Below, one piece after another: positions 24,964 through 33,369 of a stretch of 48,762 bases of DNA. The stretch lies in the NCBI GenBank assembly GCA_020428465.1, contig JAGQMY010000025.1, positions 1-48,762 of the forward strand, in the 5' to 3' direction. Numbering within the stretch: position 1 is the first letter of the stretch; every line of letters starts with the position of its first letter. Source of the DNA: Candidatus Saccharimonadota bacterium. GTDB taxonomy: Bacteria > Patescibacteriota > Saccharimonadia > Saccharimonadales > SZUA-47. Under the pieces are notes generated by a model, which was not told the origin of the DNA, did not search any database, and worked only from the letters and a program-made list of their open reading frames with translations. A program made the position numbers and the translations under genes.

Positions 24964-25530
24964 CTACAAATTGTTGATTATTGTCTGGACTTTTTGTTTT
25001 GGTAAAATCATCGTTACGCGTTTTTCGTCGCGAGCAACCTCTATGTAGCCAAACTTTGAATAAGCGCTCAAAGCTGCCCCATTGTCGGTATCTGTTTGAA
25101 GCCAGATTGAGGGATAGTTATTTTCTAGTGAATCTTCAACGAAAATTTTCAGACTTTGCGCCATAAAAGGCTTAGCTAGTCCTTTTCCAGCATAACCTTC
25201 ATAAATCCTTATGGCGAATGTATACTCGGGTGTATCTTCTAAATTTATATCCAAAGGAAATTCCGATTTTCCATACCAAATAAGTCCAGCCAGATCATCA
25301 CCGTCACCTATTAGCCAGTAAACAGAGCGACCTTTTGACTGCCATTTTTTTAACGCTTCACGGTTCGTAAAACGCTCACTAGCATCCTTGGGTGTGTATT
25401 TTAATATGGATTTTTCAGTTGCCGATTTGGTTATTAGCTGGTCTTCGAGCGTATCATCAAAGCCGGCACCTACGTATGTTATGAGCGGTTTTAGTGAGTC
25501 GATAGGAGTGTATTTTTTACATTCAGCCAT
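24964..25530 (-). CDS. GNAT family N-acetyltransferase
   Basis: 188 residues. Acetyl-CoA-binding segment RIYEGYAGKGLAKPFM (about 109-124) is the GNAT motif A, and ALSAYSKFGYIEVAR is motif B. Acceptor unknown. Start codon overlaps the glmM stop by 1 nt (TAATG), so it is expressed with glmM. Co-location with GlmM hints at amino-sugar or envelope substrates, but it is not a known GlmU-type enzyme. Confidence 0.85.
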   Translation of the reverse strand: MAECKKYTPIDSLKPLITYVGAGFDDTLEDQLITKSATEKSILKYTPKDASERFTNREALKKWQSKGRSVYWLIGDGDDLAGLIWYGKSEFPLDINLEDTPEYTFAIRIYEGYAGKGLAKPFMAQSLKIFVEDSLENNYPSIWLQTDTDNGAALSAYSKFGYIEVARDEKRVTMILPKQKVQTIINNL

Positions 25531-26834
25531 TATTTCTGCTCTTCATTCAAAATTAACTCAAGTTCTCTTGCTATTTTTTCTGCCTTATCAGTTGCACCAT
25601 CTGCTTCTACCATAACCCTTACCTTTGGTTCGGTGCCCGATGGTCTAATTAATAATCGTCCTTCGGCGCCAATAATTGCCTCCTGAGCAGAAATAAATTC
25701 CTTAACTTTATATAGCTCCAGCAGTTTTTTGTTCTGAAGTTTAATATTAACTGTTGCTTGTGGTAATAATTTAACTTCGTCTTTCCAGGCAGATAATTTT
25801 TTCTGAGTTGCCACAACTGCCGACATTACTTGTATCGCTGCTAATAATCCATCTCCGGTTGTTGCCAGGTCAGGTAGTACGATATGTCCACTTTGTTCAC
25901 CACCTAATTTTGCACCAGTTTCTTCTAAGCCTTCTAACACATACCTATCGCCAACTGCGGTTCTTTTTAGTTTTATACCTTTTGATTCTAAGCTGTTTTC
26001 GAAACCTTTATTACTCATAACGGTTGCGACGACTTGTTTATGATTATTACTCACAGCTAATACATACATTAGGGTGTCGCCGTCAAGTTCTCGGCCCATT
26101 TCGTCAACCATAATAAGTCGATCGCCATCACCATCAAAAGCGGCTCCTGCATCATAACTGCCTGATTTGACTAGTTCGGACAATTTCTTAATGTCTGTCG
26201 CGCCACATCCTTCATTGATATTTTTACCATCAGGTGCATCAAATATTGTCTCTACCACAAATCCGAGTCTTGTGAATACTCGGCCAGCAAGTTTGCTAGT
26301 AGCTCCATTGGCACTATCAAGTAAAATTTTAGTACCACTAAAATCAACATTCGACGATTCAACTAAATAATCTTCATAATCACTTACCCCCTCAGAACTA
26401 GTTGATGACACACCAGTATTTTCTACACTTGGAATTTCGCTATTAATTAAATCGTTAAGTTTGTCTTCTGTATCATCTGGAAGCTTACCACCGTTTTTAT
26501 CAAATACTTTGATACCGTTGTCAGAAAATGGATTATGGCTAGCTGTAATCATTACTCCAGCTACCACGTCCATTGTTCGAGTCAGATAAGCAAGCCCTGG
26601 GGTAGGGATAACACCAACAACCACAGTATTAACGCCAACTGTATTCAATCCTTCAATTACCCATGATGAAATATCTACAGAAGATTCGCGTGGGTCATAT
26701 CCGATGACAATCGTGTCATTAGTACTAGCGAAATACTTGCCGATTGCCTTACCGATTTGCACACAGCCGACTTGGTTTAACGGATATTCACCCGCAACAC
26801 CTCTAATACCATCGGTTCCAAACAATCTATCCAT
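25530..26834 (-). CDS. glmM: Phosphoglucosamine mutase
   Basis: 434 residues. FGTDGIRGVAGEYPL at the start, catalytic serine loop TASHNPFSDNGIKVF, metal loop FDGDGDRLIMVD, substrate loop GGEQSGHIVL and phosphate loop RPSGTEPKVRVMVE are all present. Converts glucosamine-6-P to glucosamine-1-P on the way to UDP-GlcNAc, needed for peptidoglycan and for the GlcNAc-type polymer suggested at 38995. PEYA-type phosphomannomutase activity cannot be excluded by sequence alone. Confidence 0.93.
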   Translation of the reverse strand: MDRLFGTDGIRGVAGEYPLNQVGCVQIGKAIGKYFASTNDTIVIGYDPRESSVDISSWVIEGLNTVGVNTVVVGVIPTPGLAYLTRTMDVVAGVMITASHNPFSDNGIKVFDKNGGKLPDDTEDKLNDLINSEIPSVENTGVSSTSSEGVSDYEDYLVESSNVDFSGTKILLDSANGATSKLAGRVFTRLGFVVETIFDAPDGKNINEGCGATDIKKLSELVKSGSYDAGAAFDGDGDRLIMVDEMGRELDGDTLMYVLAVSNNHKQVVATVMSNKGFENSLESKGIKLKRTAVGDRYVLEGLEETGAKLGGEQSGHIVLPDLATTGDGLLAAIQVMSAVVATQKKLSAWKDEVKLLPQATVNIKLQNKKLLELYKVKEFISAQEAIIGAEGRLLIRPSGTEPKVRVMVEADGATDKAEKIARELELILNEEQK

Positions 26835-26850
26835 AATTTAATTTATTTTA

Positions 26851-29800
26851 TCACGGCCTTGGAACGTATTCATCCCAAGATTTTGGTTGCATATTGTGCA
26901 GAGCTGGATCGCCTAAGCACTTTATTAGTAATTTACCAGTCTCGGAGTTACTTATGAGCGGTATGTGGTTGTCTACCGCAAGTCGTCTTATTTTGTACCC
27001 ATCGGTTGTTATGAGACCGTTGTTGGTCGGTACATTTACAATTAAATCAATTTTTCTCTCGTCAATTGCGGACGCTATTGAAGGTTTTTTGCCTTCGCTT
27101 AATTTATGAAGACGTGTAGTTTTAATTCCATTATCAATCAAGAACTTGTGTGTACCAGGTGTTGAATAAAGGTTCCAGCCTTGTTCACTTAGAGCTTTCA
27201 AAGAATCTGTGAAAGTGTGTTTTTTAGCATCAGACAGGGAAACGAATAGATTCTTGCCTTTGATATTTTGATCTGTTGCTAGCCATGAATAATAAAAAGC
27301 TTCAGATTCGTCATTGCCAAAGCAAGCTACTTCACCAGTCGAAGCCATTTCAACGCCAGCTACCGGGTCGGCACCTTTGAGCCTGTTGTACGAAAATTGC
27401 GGATTTTTAACGGCAACATGGTCAAGTTCTAGAGTTTTATAATGCTTATCATTTTTCTTGCCAAGCATACTTTCGGTAGCAATCTCGATGAAATTATAGC
27501 CAGAGACTTTAGACACAAAAGGGAACGAACGAGAAGCACGAACATTGCATTCTATGACCTTTAACTCGTTATTTTTCGCTATAAATTGAATGTTAAATGG
27601 TCCTGTAATATTTAGTCCTTTTATAACTTTCTTAGTAATTTCTTTAGCCCGTCTGATAGTCGCTATATAGAGCTCCTGAGCAGGGTAAACTACTGTTGCA
27701 TCACCAGAGTGCACACCAGCATTTTCGATATGTTCAGAGATAGCATAAATAATAAGCTTACCGTCTTGGGCAACGCCATCAATTTCTAATTCCTTAGCCC
27801 CAGTAATAAACTGCGACATTACAACCGGATGGTCGGGTGATAAACGAGTAGCGGCCTCTAGGTATTCTTCGAGCTCTCTTTCGTTCGTCACAACATTCAT
27901 TGCTCCACCACTTAGCACATACGACGGACGAATTAGAATTGGATAGCCTACTTTGCTTGCAAACTTTTTAGCTCTCGATAGGTTGGTTACTTCTTCCCAA
28001 TTAGGTTGGTCAACACCAAGTTTATTGAGCATCGAAGAAAACTTTTGCCTATCTTCTGCTCTATCAATATCTTGTGGTTTAGTTCCTAGAATTGGATATT
28101 TTAACTTTCCTAGCGGCAAGGCAAGATTATTTGCAATTTGTCCACCGACGGACACTACGATACCTTTGCAATTCTCGAAATCAGCGATATCTTGCATCCG
28201 CTCAAGTGAAAGTTCCTCGAAATACAATCTATCTGATCGGTCATAGTCGGTGGAAACAGTTTCCGGATTAGAATTAACAATAATTGTTTTATAGCCGTTT
28301 TTTTGCAGAGTTTTAGCTGTATTGACAGCGCTCCAGTCAAATTCTACCGACGAACCAATAGAGTAGGGGCCAGATCCAATTACAATTATGGATTTTTTCT
28401 TTAACGGCGTTATATCGTTTACGTTGCCATGATATGTTGAGTATAAATAGTTTGTTTCGGCATCGTACTCACCCGCGAGAGTGTCAATTTGTTTAAATAC
28501 AGGTTTAATGCCTAAACTAATTCTTTTTGCTCGAACTTTTTGCTCGTCGGAATTTACTAATTTGGCGATAACATAGTCAGAGAACCCATTTCTTTTCGCT
28601 TCAAGCATTAAGTCATATTCCAGCTTAGTTGACGTTTTTAAGGTTTTTTCGATTTTGAATATTTTCTCAATTTGCCATAAGAACCAATTATCGATTTTTG
28701 ATAAGTCGTGAATTTTATCGACACTATGACCTTTGCGTAACGCTTCGTATATTGCGTAGATTCGACGATCGGTAGCTGGATAGATTTCTTTGAGCGGGTC
28801 CGAAAAGGTATATGGGTGATCGCTTAATCCCTTAGCACCGATATTTAACATTCTAATAGCTTTTTGAAGTGCCTCTGGGAAGCTACGACCAAGTGCCATG
28901 ACTTCGCCAACGCTTTTCATTTCAGATCCTATGTTGTGATCACTGGACTTTAGCTTTGCTAGGTCCCAACGTGGCATTTTGACAGCGATATAATCAAGAG
29001 CTGGCTCATAGAAAGCTGACGTTTTACCAGTTACTGAATTTCGTAGTTCATATAGTGGCTTCTCAAGCATTAATTTGGTTGCGACAAAAGCTAGAGGGTA
29101 TCCTGTTGCCTTAGAAGCCAAAGCACTAGAGCGTGACAGCCGTGCATTTACTTCTATGACACGATAATCGCCATCAGCTGGGTTTAGTGCGTACTGAATG
29201 TTGCATTCACCGATAATGCCGAGATGGTTAATTGTTTTAATAGCCACTTCTCGCAGGTGATGATACTCTTCGTTGGTTAATGTTTGTGAAGGTGCGACAA
29301 CAATACTCTCACCGGTGTGGATGCCCATAGGGTCGAGGTTTTCCATATTGCAAACTGTTATTGTATTGCCCAGTGAGTCACGAACAACTTCGTATTCTAC
29401 CTCTTTCCAGCCCATGAGGTATTCCTCAATCAATACTTGCGGGACGGCTTTGAGAACTTCAGCTACTCTTTCTTTCAACTGGGTTTTATTGTCAATTCTG
29501 CCTGATCCCAGACCACCCAATGAATAGCCCGATCGCATCATAATCGGATAGCCAATTTTGTCGGCCGCTTTTATTGCATCATTTAGAGTTTCTGCGGCTA
29601 TACTTCGCGCCGTTTTCGTCCCGATTTGGCTCAGTGCTACTTTGAACAAATCACGGTCTTCGGTGGTTTTGATAACATCAACCGGTGTACCGAGCACCCG
29701 GATATTTAGTCGTTTAAATACACCTAAATCGTACAGCTTGAGACCTAGATTTAGGGCTGTTTGTCCGCCGAAGCTTAGCAATACGGCATCAGGTCGCTCT

Positions 29801-30039
29801 TTTTCGAGAATTTTGGTAACAGTCTCGACATTAAGGGGCTGAAAATATACCTTGTCAGCCATATCAGAATCAGTTTGAACAGTGGCGATATTAGGATTAA
29901 TAAGAATTGTGTAAATCTTCTCTTCTTTTAGAGCCTTTATCGCTTGAGAGCCGGAATAATCGAATTCACCGGCTTGACCAATACGAAGTCCACCCGAACC
30001 AATAATTACTGCGCGCTTGATGTCTTTTATTGCTTTCAT
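26851..30039 (-). CDS. carB: Carbamoyl-phosphate synthase large subunit
   Basis: 1062 residues, full length. Two ATP-grasp halves begin with GSGGLRIGQAGEFDYSGSQA and GSGPYSIGSSVEFDWSAVN; each has its metal-binding ECN segment (GECNIQYAL and KVIECNVRASRSFPF). The C-terminal 130 residues form the MGS-type allosteric domain (FVSLSDAKKH onward). With CarA makes carbamoyl phosphate for pyrimidines or arginine. Overlaps carA by 4 nt (ATGA). The second half's IGSSVEFDW pattern is of the type also seen in archaea and eukaryotes. Confidence 0.97.
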   Translation of the reverse strand: MKAIKDIKRAVIIGSGGLRIGQAGEFDYSGSQAIKALKEEKIYTILINPNIATVQTDSDMADKVYFQPLNVETVTKILEKERPDAVLLSFGGQTALNLGLKLYDLGVFKRLNIRVLGTPVDVIKTTEDRDLFKVALSQIGTKTARSIAAETLNDAIKAADKIGYPIMMRSGYSLGGLGSGRIDNKTQLKERVAEVLKAVPQVLIEEYLMGWKEVEYEVVRDSLGNTITVCNMENLDPMGIHTGESIVVAPSQTLTNEEYHHLREVAIKTINHLGIIGECNIQYALNPADGDYRVIEVNARLSRSSALASKATGYPLAFVATKLMLEKPLYELRNSVTGKTSAFYEPALDYIAVKMPRWDLAKLKSSDHNIGSEMKSVGEVMALGRSFPEALQKAIRMLNIGAKGLSDHPYTFSDPLKEIYPATDRRIYAIYEALRKGHSVDKIHDLSKIDNWFLWQIEKIFKIEKTLKTSTKLEYDLMLEAKRNGFSDYVIAKLVNSDEQKVRAKRISLGIKPVFKQIDTLAGEYDAETNYLYSTYHGNVNDITPLKKKSIIVIGSGPYSIGSSVEFDWSAVNTAKTLQKNGYKTIIVNSNPETVSTDYDRSDRLYFEELSLERMQDIADFENCKGIVVSVGGQIANNLALPLGKLKYPILGTKPQDIDRAEDRQKFSSMLNKLGVDQPNWEEVTNLSRAKKFASKVGYPILIRPSYVLSGGAMNVVTNERELEEYLEAATRLSPDHPVVMSQFITGAKELEIDGVAQDGKLIIYAISEHIENAGVHSGDATVVYPAQELYIATIRRAKEITKKVIKGLNITGPFNIQFIAKNNELKVIECNVRASRSFPFVSKVSGYNFIEIATESMLGKKNDKHYKTLELDHVAVKNPQFSYNRLKGADPVAGVEMASTGEVACFGNDESEAFYYSWLATDQNIKGKNLFVSLSDAKKHTFTDSLKALSEQGWNLYSTPGTHKFLIDNGIKTTRLHKLSEGKKPSIASAIDERKIDLIVNVPTNNGLITTDGYKIRRLAVDNHIPLISNSETGKLLIKCLGDPALHNMQPKSWDEYVPRP

Positions 30040-31142
30040 AATGACTTATAAAACCTTTCAAATATAAACGACGTGTCTGTTGGACCAGGACAAGCTTCGG
30101 GGTGAAACTGCACTGCATAAAAAGGCTTTGTTTTATGTGCGATACCTTCTACGGAATTATCATTAAGATTACGGAAAATAACTTTCCAGTTTGTAGGCAA
30201 GCTTTTATCATCGACTGCATAGCCATGATTCTGGCTGGTTATGTAGCATTTTTTAGTTTCAAGGTCGATACACGGTTGATTATGACCGCGATTGCCGAAC
30301 TGCATCTTATAAGTCTTAGCACCAGACGCAAGGGCTAATAACTGACTACCTAAACATATTCCGTAAACTGGCTTACCAATCTTTAAGGCTTTTTTGATAA
30401 TTTCTATAGTCTGCTTATAGTCTTGTGGGTCGCCTGGTCCGTTAGATATGAAAACTCCATCATAATTTTCACTCTCGGTGTAATCGTAATCATATGGCAC
30501 AACTTTTAGGCTAATCGGCATTGAGCTCAAGCTTCTGACAATGTTTTCTTTCGAGCCACAATCAACTAGTATTACTTTTTTAGCACCTTTTTTAATAAAC
30601 TCTCTAGGGTTTTCAAGTCTTACGAATTTAGTAAACGGTTTTATGCTAGCTATTTTTTCTGCAGATTTGCCAATCGATCCGATCGTGGTGCCACGTGTAC
30701 GCAAATACTTAGTTAATGCTCTAGTATCAACGTTGAAAATTATTGGCACATTTTGTTCTTTTAGCCATTGTAGTAATGATTTGGTTGATTTGGAGTGCGA
30801 CCAGTCGTGTTCAAGAGTATCTACAACGACTCCGCTAGCGTAGATTCTTAGTGATTCATATGAACTTTCGTCGATACCATAATTGCCGATCAGAGGGTAT
30901 GTAAAGACAAGAATTTGTCCTGAATATGATGGATCGGTTAGCGACTCAGTATAGCCTGTCATACCCGTACTGAACACAACTTCGCCGATTTGACCCTCAG
31001 CCTGCCACGACGGTACATCACCTTCAAAACTAACACCGTCGCTCAAGATGAGCTTACTTCTCTTAACACTAAAAAAATCGCCCCCTTTGGAGCGATTTCC
31101 GTGCACACTTTTAATACTGGTTGTCTTATTTTGTCTCTTCAC
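30036..31142 (-). CDS. carA: Carbamoyl-phosphate synthase small subunit
   Basis: 368 residues with a GTG start at 31142. N-terminal domain LILSDGVSFEGDVP with GEVVFSTGMTGYTESLTDPSY, then a class I glutamine amidotransferase with Cys in GICLGSQLLAL and His/Glu in QFHPEA. Supplies ammonia to CarB. The start is odd: TATACT is 6 nt before the GTG (leaderless), and codons for residues 15-24 form an intrinsic terminator. No ATG/GTG/TTG in frame lies between that hairpin and LILSDG, except a GTG at 31106 just before the hairpin, so translation must begin upstream of the terminator. Confidence 0.95.
   Translation of the reverse strand: MKRQNKTTSIKSVHGNRSKGGDFFSVKRSKLILSDGVSFEGDVPSWQAEGQIGEVVFSTGMTGYTESLTDPSYSGQILVFTYPLIGNYGIDESSYESLRIYASGVVVDTLEHDWSHSKSTKSLLQWLKEQNVPIIFNVDTRALTKYLRTRGTTIGSIGKSAEKIASIKPFTKFVRLENPREFIKKGAKKVILVDCGSKENIVRSLSSMPISLKVVPYDYDYTESENYDGVFISNGPGDPQDYKQTIEIIKKALKIGKPVYGICLGSQLLALASGAKTYKMQFGNRGHNQPCIDLETKKCYITSQNHGYAVDDKSLPTNWKVIFRNLNDNSVEGIAHKTKPFYAVQFHPEACPGPTDTSFIFERFYKSL
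31071..31098 (-). terminator. Intrinsic terminator inside the start of carA (putative attenuator)
   Basis: On the minus strand the stem AAATCGCTCC / GGGGCGATTT (10 pairs, one G-U) with loop AAAG runs into seven T residues (31077-31071). It lies about 45 nt after the leaderless carA start and is read in frame as part of the protein. Its placement suggests control of car transcription by coupling to translation. Confidence 0.7.
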
Positions 31143-31148
31143 ACTTGA

Positions 31149-31154
31149 AGTATA
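31149..31154 (-). promoter_or_regulatory. -10 element of carAB
   Basis: TATACT, read on the minus strand, 6 nt before the GTG at 31142. No convincing -35 is seen. Confidence 0.5.
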
Positions 31155-31192
31155 TTAAAGCAAAATAGACTGCACGTTACAAGTAAATTATT

Positions 31193-31456
31193 TTAAAGTC
31201 CAAGTACTTGATCGAATTTTGGCTTATCGAAACCTAAAATCTTTTCTTCTTTGCCGTCAGACTCGATAATTGTGAAGGGAACTCCTAACTGTCCGCTTTT
31301 CTCGTAGAGTTCACGTGCCAGGTTCTGGTCTGTGTCAGCTTTTTTCTCGTCATATTTGATGCCCTTGCTGTTCAGATAATTCTTTAGCATGTGGCAAAAA
31401 CCGCAAGTTGCTGTGCTGTAAATTGTGATTTTTGGTGTATTTGTCATTGAAGTCAC
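31193..31456 (-). CDS. Glutaredoxin-like protein
   Basis: 87 residues. Redox motif CGFC (C18, C21) after ITIYSTAT, cis-Pro in GVPFTII and a GFDKPKF end are typical of small glutaredoxins of the NrdH/Grx type. Reduces disulfides, electron donor unknown. SD AAGGAG lies 8 nt upstream and the gene starts 3 nt after the ArsR-family stop, so the two form an operon. Confidence 0.9.
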   Translation of the reverse strand: MTSMTNTPKITIYSTATCGFCHMLKNYLNSKGIKYDEKKADTDQNLARELYEKSGQLGVPFTIIESDGKEEKILGFDKPKFDQVLGL

Positions 31457-31459
31457 TCC

Positions 31460-31759
31460 TTATTTTATTAATTTAGATAACTGTTTAACTACTTTGTCAT
31501 TGCTATTTAAGCCGTAGCATATCTTTTGACCCATACGCTCTTTATTGACTAGTCCTAGCATTTCAAAATTACGAAAATGCTGTGAAACAGCAGATATAGA
31601 TGTTCCGACTTGGTCAGCTATTTCGCCAACACACAACTCTTTAGAGCCGGATAAAAGCTTGAACATCTTGTATCGGGTTTTATCGCCTAGAAGTTGCATG
31701 GCATATATCATGCGTTCTTCTGACGGGCTAATATTTGTTGCGGATGTCGTTTTTGACAT
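31460..31759 (-). CDS. ArsR-family transcriptional regulator
   Basis: 99 residues, winged helix-turn-helix: LLGDKTRYKMFKLLSGSKELCVGEIAD followed by recognition helix TSISAVSQHFRNFEMLGLV. The ELCVGEI segment keeps only one Cys (C43) of the classical metal site ELCVCDL, so metal sensing is uncertain. A perfect palindrome in its own promoter suggests autoregulation and control of the glutaredoxin and perhaps the divergent VIT transporter. Leaderless: the -10 is 6 nt before the ATG. Confidence 0.9.
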   Translation of the reverse strand: MSKTTSATNISPSEERMIYAMQLLGDKTRYKMFKLLSGSKELCVGEIADQVGTSISAVSQHFRNFEMLGLVNKERMGQKICYGLNSNDKVVKQLSKLIK

Positions 31760-31765
31760 ATTAGT

Positions 31766-31794
31766 ATTTTAGCAAACACTAAAACATTTGTCAA
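31766..31794 (-). promoter_or_regulatory. Promoter and operator of the ArsR-glutaredoxin operon
   Basis: Minus strand: TTGACA (31794-31789), 17-nt spacer, TAAAAT (31771-31766). The spacer holds a perfect palindrome TTTTAG-N6-CTAAAA (31767-31784) overlapping the -10, a likely ArsR operator. Confidence 0.75.
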
Positions 31795-31814
31795 TAGCAA
31801 TTATGAGCTCGTGC

Positions 31815-31820
31815 TATAAT
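31815..31820 (+). promoter_or_regulatory. -10 element of the VIT-family gene
   Basis: Extended -10 TGC-TATAAT, 10 nt before the ATG at 31831. It diverges from the ArsR promoter with only about 20 nt between the two -35 regions. Confidence 0.5.
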
Positions 31821-31830
31821 TTAATTAATT

Positions 31831-32526
31831 ATGGGTGATTCATTATTAGGCAGTGAAAAATCTAAACTTAACTGGCTTAGAGCAGCTGTTTTAGGTGCAA
31901 ATGATGGGGTTGTTTCGATCGCAGGTTTAGTCGTTGGTGTTGCGGGCGCAACTAACGAATCGGGAGCAATTGCTGCTGCCGGAATAGCTGGATTGGTTGC
32001 TGGCGCGTTATCTATGGCAGCTGGTGAATATGTATCAGTTAGTTCACAGCGTGATGCAGAGAAAGCTTATATCGCCAAAGAGAAGATGGAACTCCAAGAT
32101 AATCCTGAAGCAGAGATGCTAGAGCTCGTGGAATACTACGAGCGTAAAGGATTGAAGCCTACAACCGCAAAAACTGTTGCTAAAGAGTTAACAGATCATG
32201 ATGTGCTTGCTGCACACCTCGAGGCAGAATATGGTTTACAGGAATCCGATCTAATCAATCCGATGCACGCCGCGTGGGCATCAGCCATTTCTTTTGTATG
32301 TGGCGGAATGATTCCGATTACAGCGGTTTTGTTGCCACACGAGAATATGAAAGTGCCGGTGACGTTTATTTCTGTAATTTTTGCACTGTGCATTACAGGC
32401 TATGTAAGCGCTAAATTAAGCGATGCTGACGTAAGAAAAGCGATAAGAAGGGTAGTTATCGGTGGAATTTTCGCCATGGCTATAACCTATATTATTGGCC
32501 GTATCTTCGGCGTAACAGTAGGGTAA
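31831..32526 (+). CDS. VIT1/CCC1-type metal transporter
   Basis: 231 residues. LRAAVLGANDGVVSIAGLVVGVAGA with GLVAGALSMAAGEYVSVSSQRD is the VIT family signature (Fe2+/Mn2+ export or storage transporters), followed by a cytosolic helical metal-binding domain (DAEKAYIAKEKMELQDNPEAE) and three C-terminal membrane helices, about five in all. Divergent from the ArsR-family gene, whose operator could also affect it. Substrate iron or manganese by family; not shown here. Confidence 0.92.
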   Translation: MGDSLLGSEKSKLNWLRAAVLGANDGVVSIAGLVVGVAGATNESGAIAAAGIAGLVAGALSMAAGEYVSVSSQRDAEKAYIAKEKMELQDNPEAEMLELVEYYERKGLKPTTAKTVAKELTDHDVLAAHLEAEYGLQESDLINPMHAAWASAISFVCGGMIPITAVLLPHENMKVPVTFISVIFALCITGYVSAKLSDADVRKAIRRVVIGGIFAMAITYIIGRIFGVTVG

Positions 32527-32535
32527 ACTAAATTA

Positions 32536-32564
32536 TTGAAAAAACAGATACAAAAATGTAAAAT
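32536..32564 (+). promoter_or_regulatory. Promoter upstream of the structured RNA / tRNA-like repeat
   Basis: -35 TTGAAA (32536-32541), 17-nt spacer, TAAAAT (32559-32564). Predicted start about 32571, a few nt before the first copy of the tRNA-Gln 5' end. Confidence 0.7.
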
Positions 32565-32570
32565 ACATCT

Positions 32571-32705
32571 GTTAATGGGAATTGGCCAAGTGTGAAAACT
32601 GCCAGTGGCAGTTTGCAAGAGAACTTTTCAGGATAAAACTTGTTTTATGCATGAAAATTCTGTGGGCAGGCGAAGCTTGCCAAGGCAACACCTTACCACT
32701 TCTTT
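32571..32705 (+). ncRNA. Candidate structured RNA with tRNA-Gln-like 5' end
   Basis: Three strong hairpins in series: AAACTGCC-AGT-GGCAGTTT (32596-32614); a long one at 32621-32660 whose apical part ATAAAA-CTTG-TTTTAT closes on a CTTG tetraloop; and GGCAGGC-GAA-GCTTGCC (32665-32681). AAGTG (32588-32592) can pair with CACTT (32697-32701) and close the structure. The 3' part CCTTACCACTT is the reverse complement of the tRNA-Gln D-arm (32737-32747). No family recognised; may be a remnant rather than a functional RNA. Confidence 0.45.
32576..32592 (+). repeat. 17-bp direct repeat of the tRNA-Gln 5' end
   Basis: TGGGAATTGGCCAAGTG is identical to 32725-32741, the first 17 nt of tRNA-Gln, 149 bp downstream. 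Bases on either side differ, so the identity is bounded on both ends. Confidence 0.8.
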
Positions 32706-32707
32706 GT

Positions 32708-32713
32708 TATAAT
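32708..32713 (+). promoter_or_regulatory. -10 element of tRNA-Gln
   Basis: TGT-TATAAT extended -10, 11 nt before the tRNA 5' end. It lies at the 3' end of the segment between the two 17-bp repeats. Confidence 0.55.
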
Positions 32714-32724
32714 ATTTAGTATAT

Positions 32725-32798
32725 TGGGAATTGGCCAAGTGGTAAGGCAACGGGTTCTGGTCCCGTGATCGGGGGTTCGAATCCCTCATTCCCAGCCA
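32725..32798 (+). tRNA. tRNA-Gln (anticodon CTG)
   Basis: 74 nt including an encoded CCA. Acceptor TGGGAAT/ATTCCCA, anticodon stem ACGGG/CCCGT with loop TTCTGGT, anticodon CTG, T-arm GGGGGTTCGAATCCCTC, discriminator G. Reads CAG codons. Confidence 0.95.
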
Positions 32799-32845
32799 TT
32801 AAGCTTATGTTTGCATTAACTTCATAAATATAAGAGAATACGATT

Positions 32846-33205
32846 ATGAGCTATAGAGAAGATATTGGTGGTCCTGAAAATTGGAATTACGAACAACCAT
32901 TTATAAATGGAGAGGGAAAGCCAATCCTATGTGATAGAGAAGGATGTAGGTTAGGTACATACATTGTTCCTGAGGTTGGAGGTGCAGCAGTATTCCCGGC
33001 TTGTACAAATTGTGAGTTCGCTGCTTCGTTGGGTGATGTTTTTAATGAAGCAGAACCAAGGTTTGTTCCCGATGCACCCGAAGATTTTAAAGTTGGAGCA
33101 GCAAGAGTATTTGATCGAAATGTGGACGCCGCGAGATTAGCAGAAGTTATTAGACAAGGCCGCCCTGATACATGGGAAATGATCAAAGATTATTCTCGAA
33201 AATAA
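32846..33205 (+). CDS. Small protein with a CxxxxC...CxxC pattern, unknown function
   Basis: 119 residues. CDREGC (C29, C34) and CTNC (C53, C56) could form a zinc ribbon; the rest is acidic with a helical C terminus (DAARLAEVIRQGRPDTWEMI). No family recognised. Composition is Arg-rich relative to Lys, like other orphan genes in the window. A TATAAG at 32829-32834 may be its -10. Followed by a good intrinsic terminator, so it is a single-gene transcript. Confidence 0.6.
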   Translation: MSYREDIGGPENWNYEQPFINGEGKPILCDREGCRLGTYIVPEVGGAAVFPACTNCEFAASLGDVFNEAEPRFVPDAPEDFKVGAARVFDRNVDAARLAEVIRQGRPDTWEMIKDYSRK

Positions 33206-33275
33206 GTAAACTAAGTTTATTGTAGATTAGAGAGAAATAATATCTTCAAGATATTAATTCCCGGCCAACTATTAA

Positions 33276-33302
33276 ATCACTCCATTTCGGGGTGATATTT
33301 TT
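33276..33302 (+). terminator. Intrinsic terminator after the 32846 gene
   Basis: Stem ATCACTCC/GGGGTGAT (33276-33283, 33289-33296) with loop ATTTC, followed by ATTTTT. The 423 bases 33206-33628 carry no gene; they hold this terminator, a candidate minus-strand RNA and the terminator at 33575. Confidence 0.7.
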
Positions 33303-33369
33303 AATCTAAAAAATCAAAAGTACTTAATTAACCAAGCAGAATTCATTTTTAAATTTATTCAATAAAAAA

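Noticed and set aside
32576-32741. Complete second tRNA-Gln
   Set aside because: Only the first 17 nt are repeated; no anticodon arm or T-arm follows the first copy.
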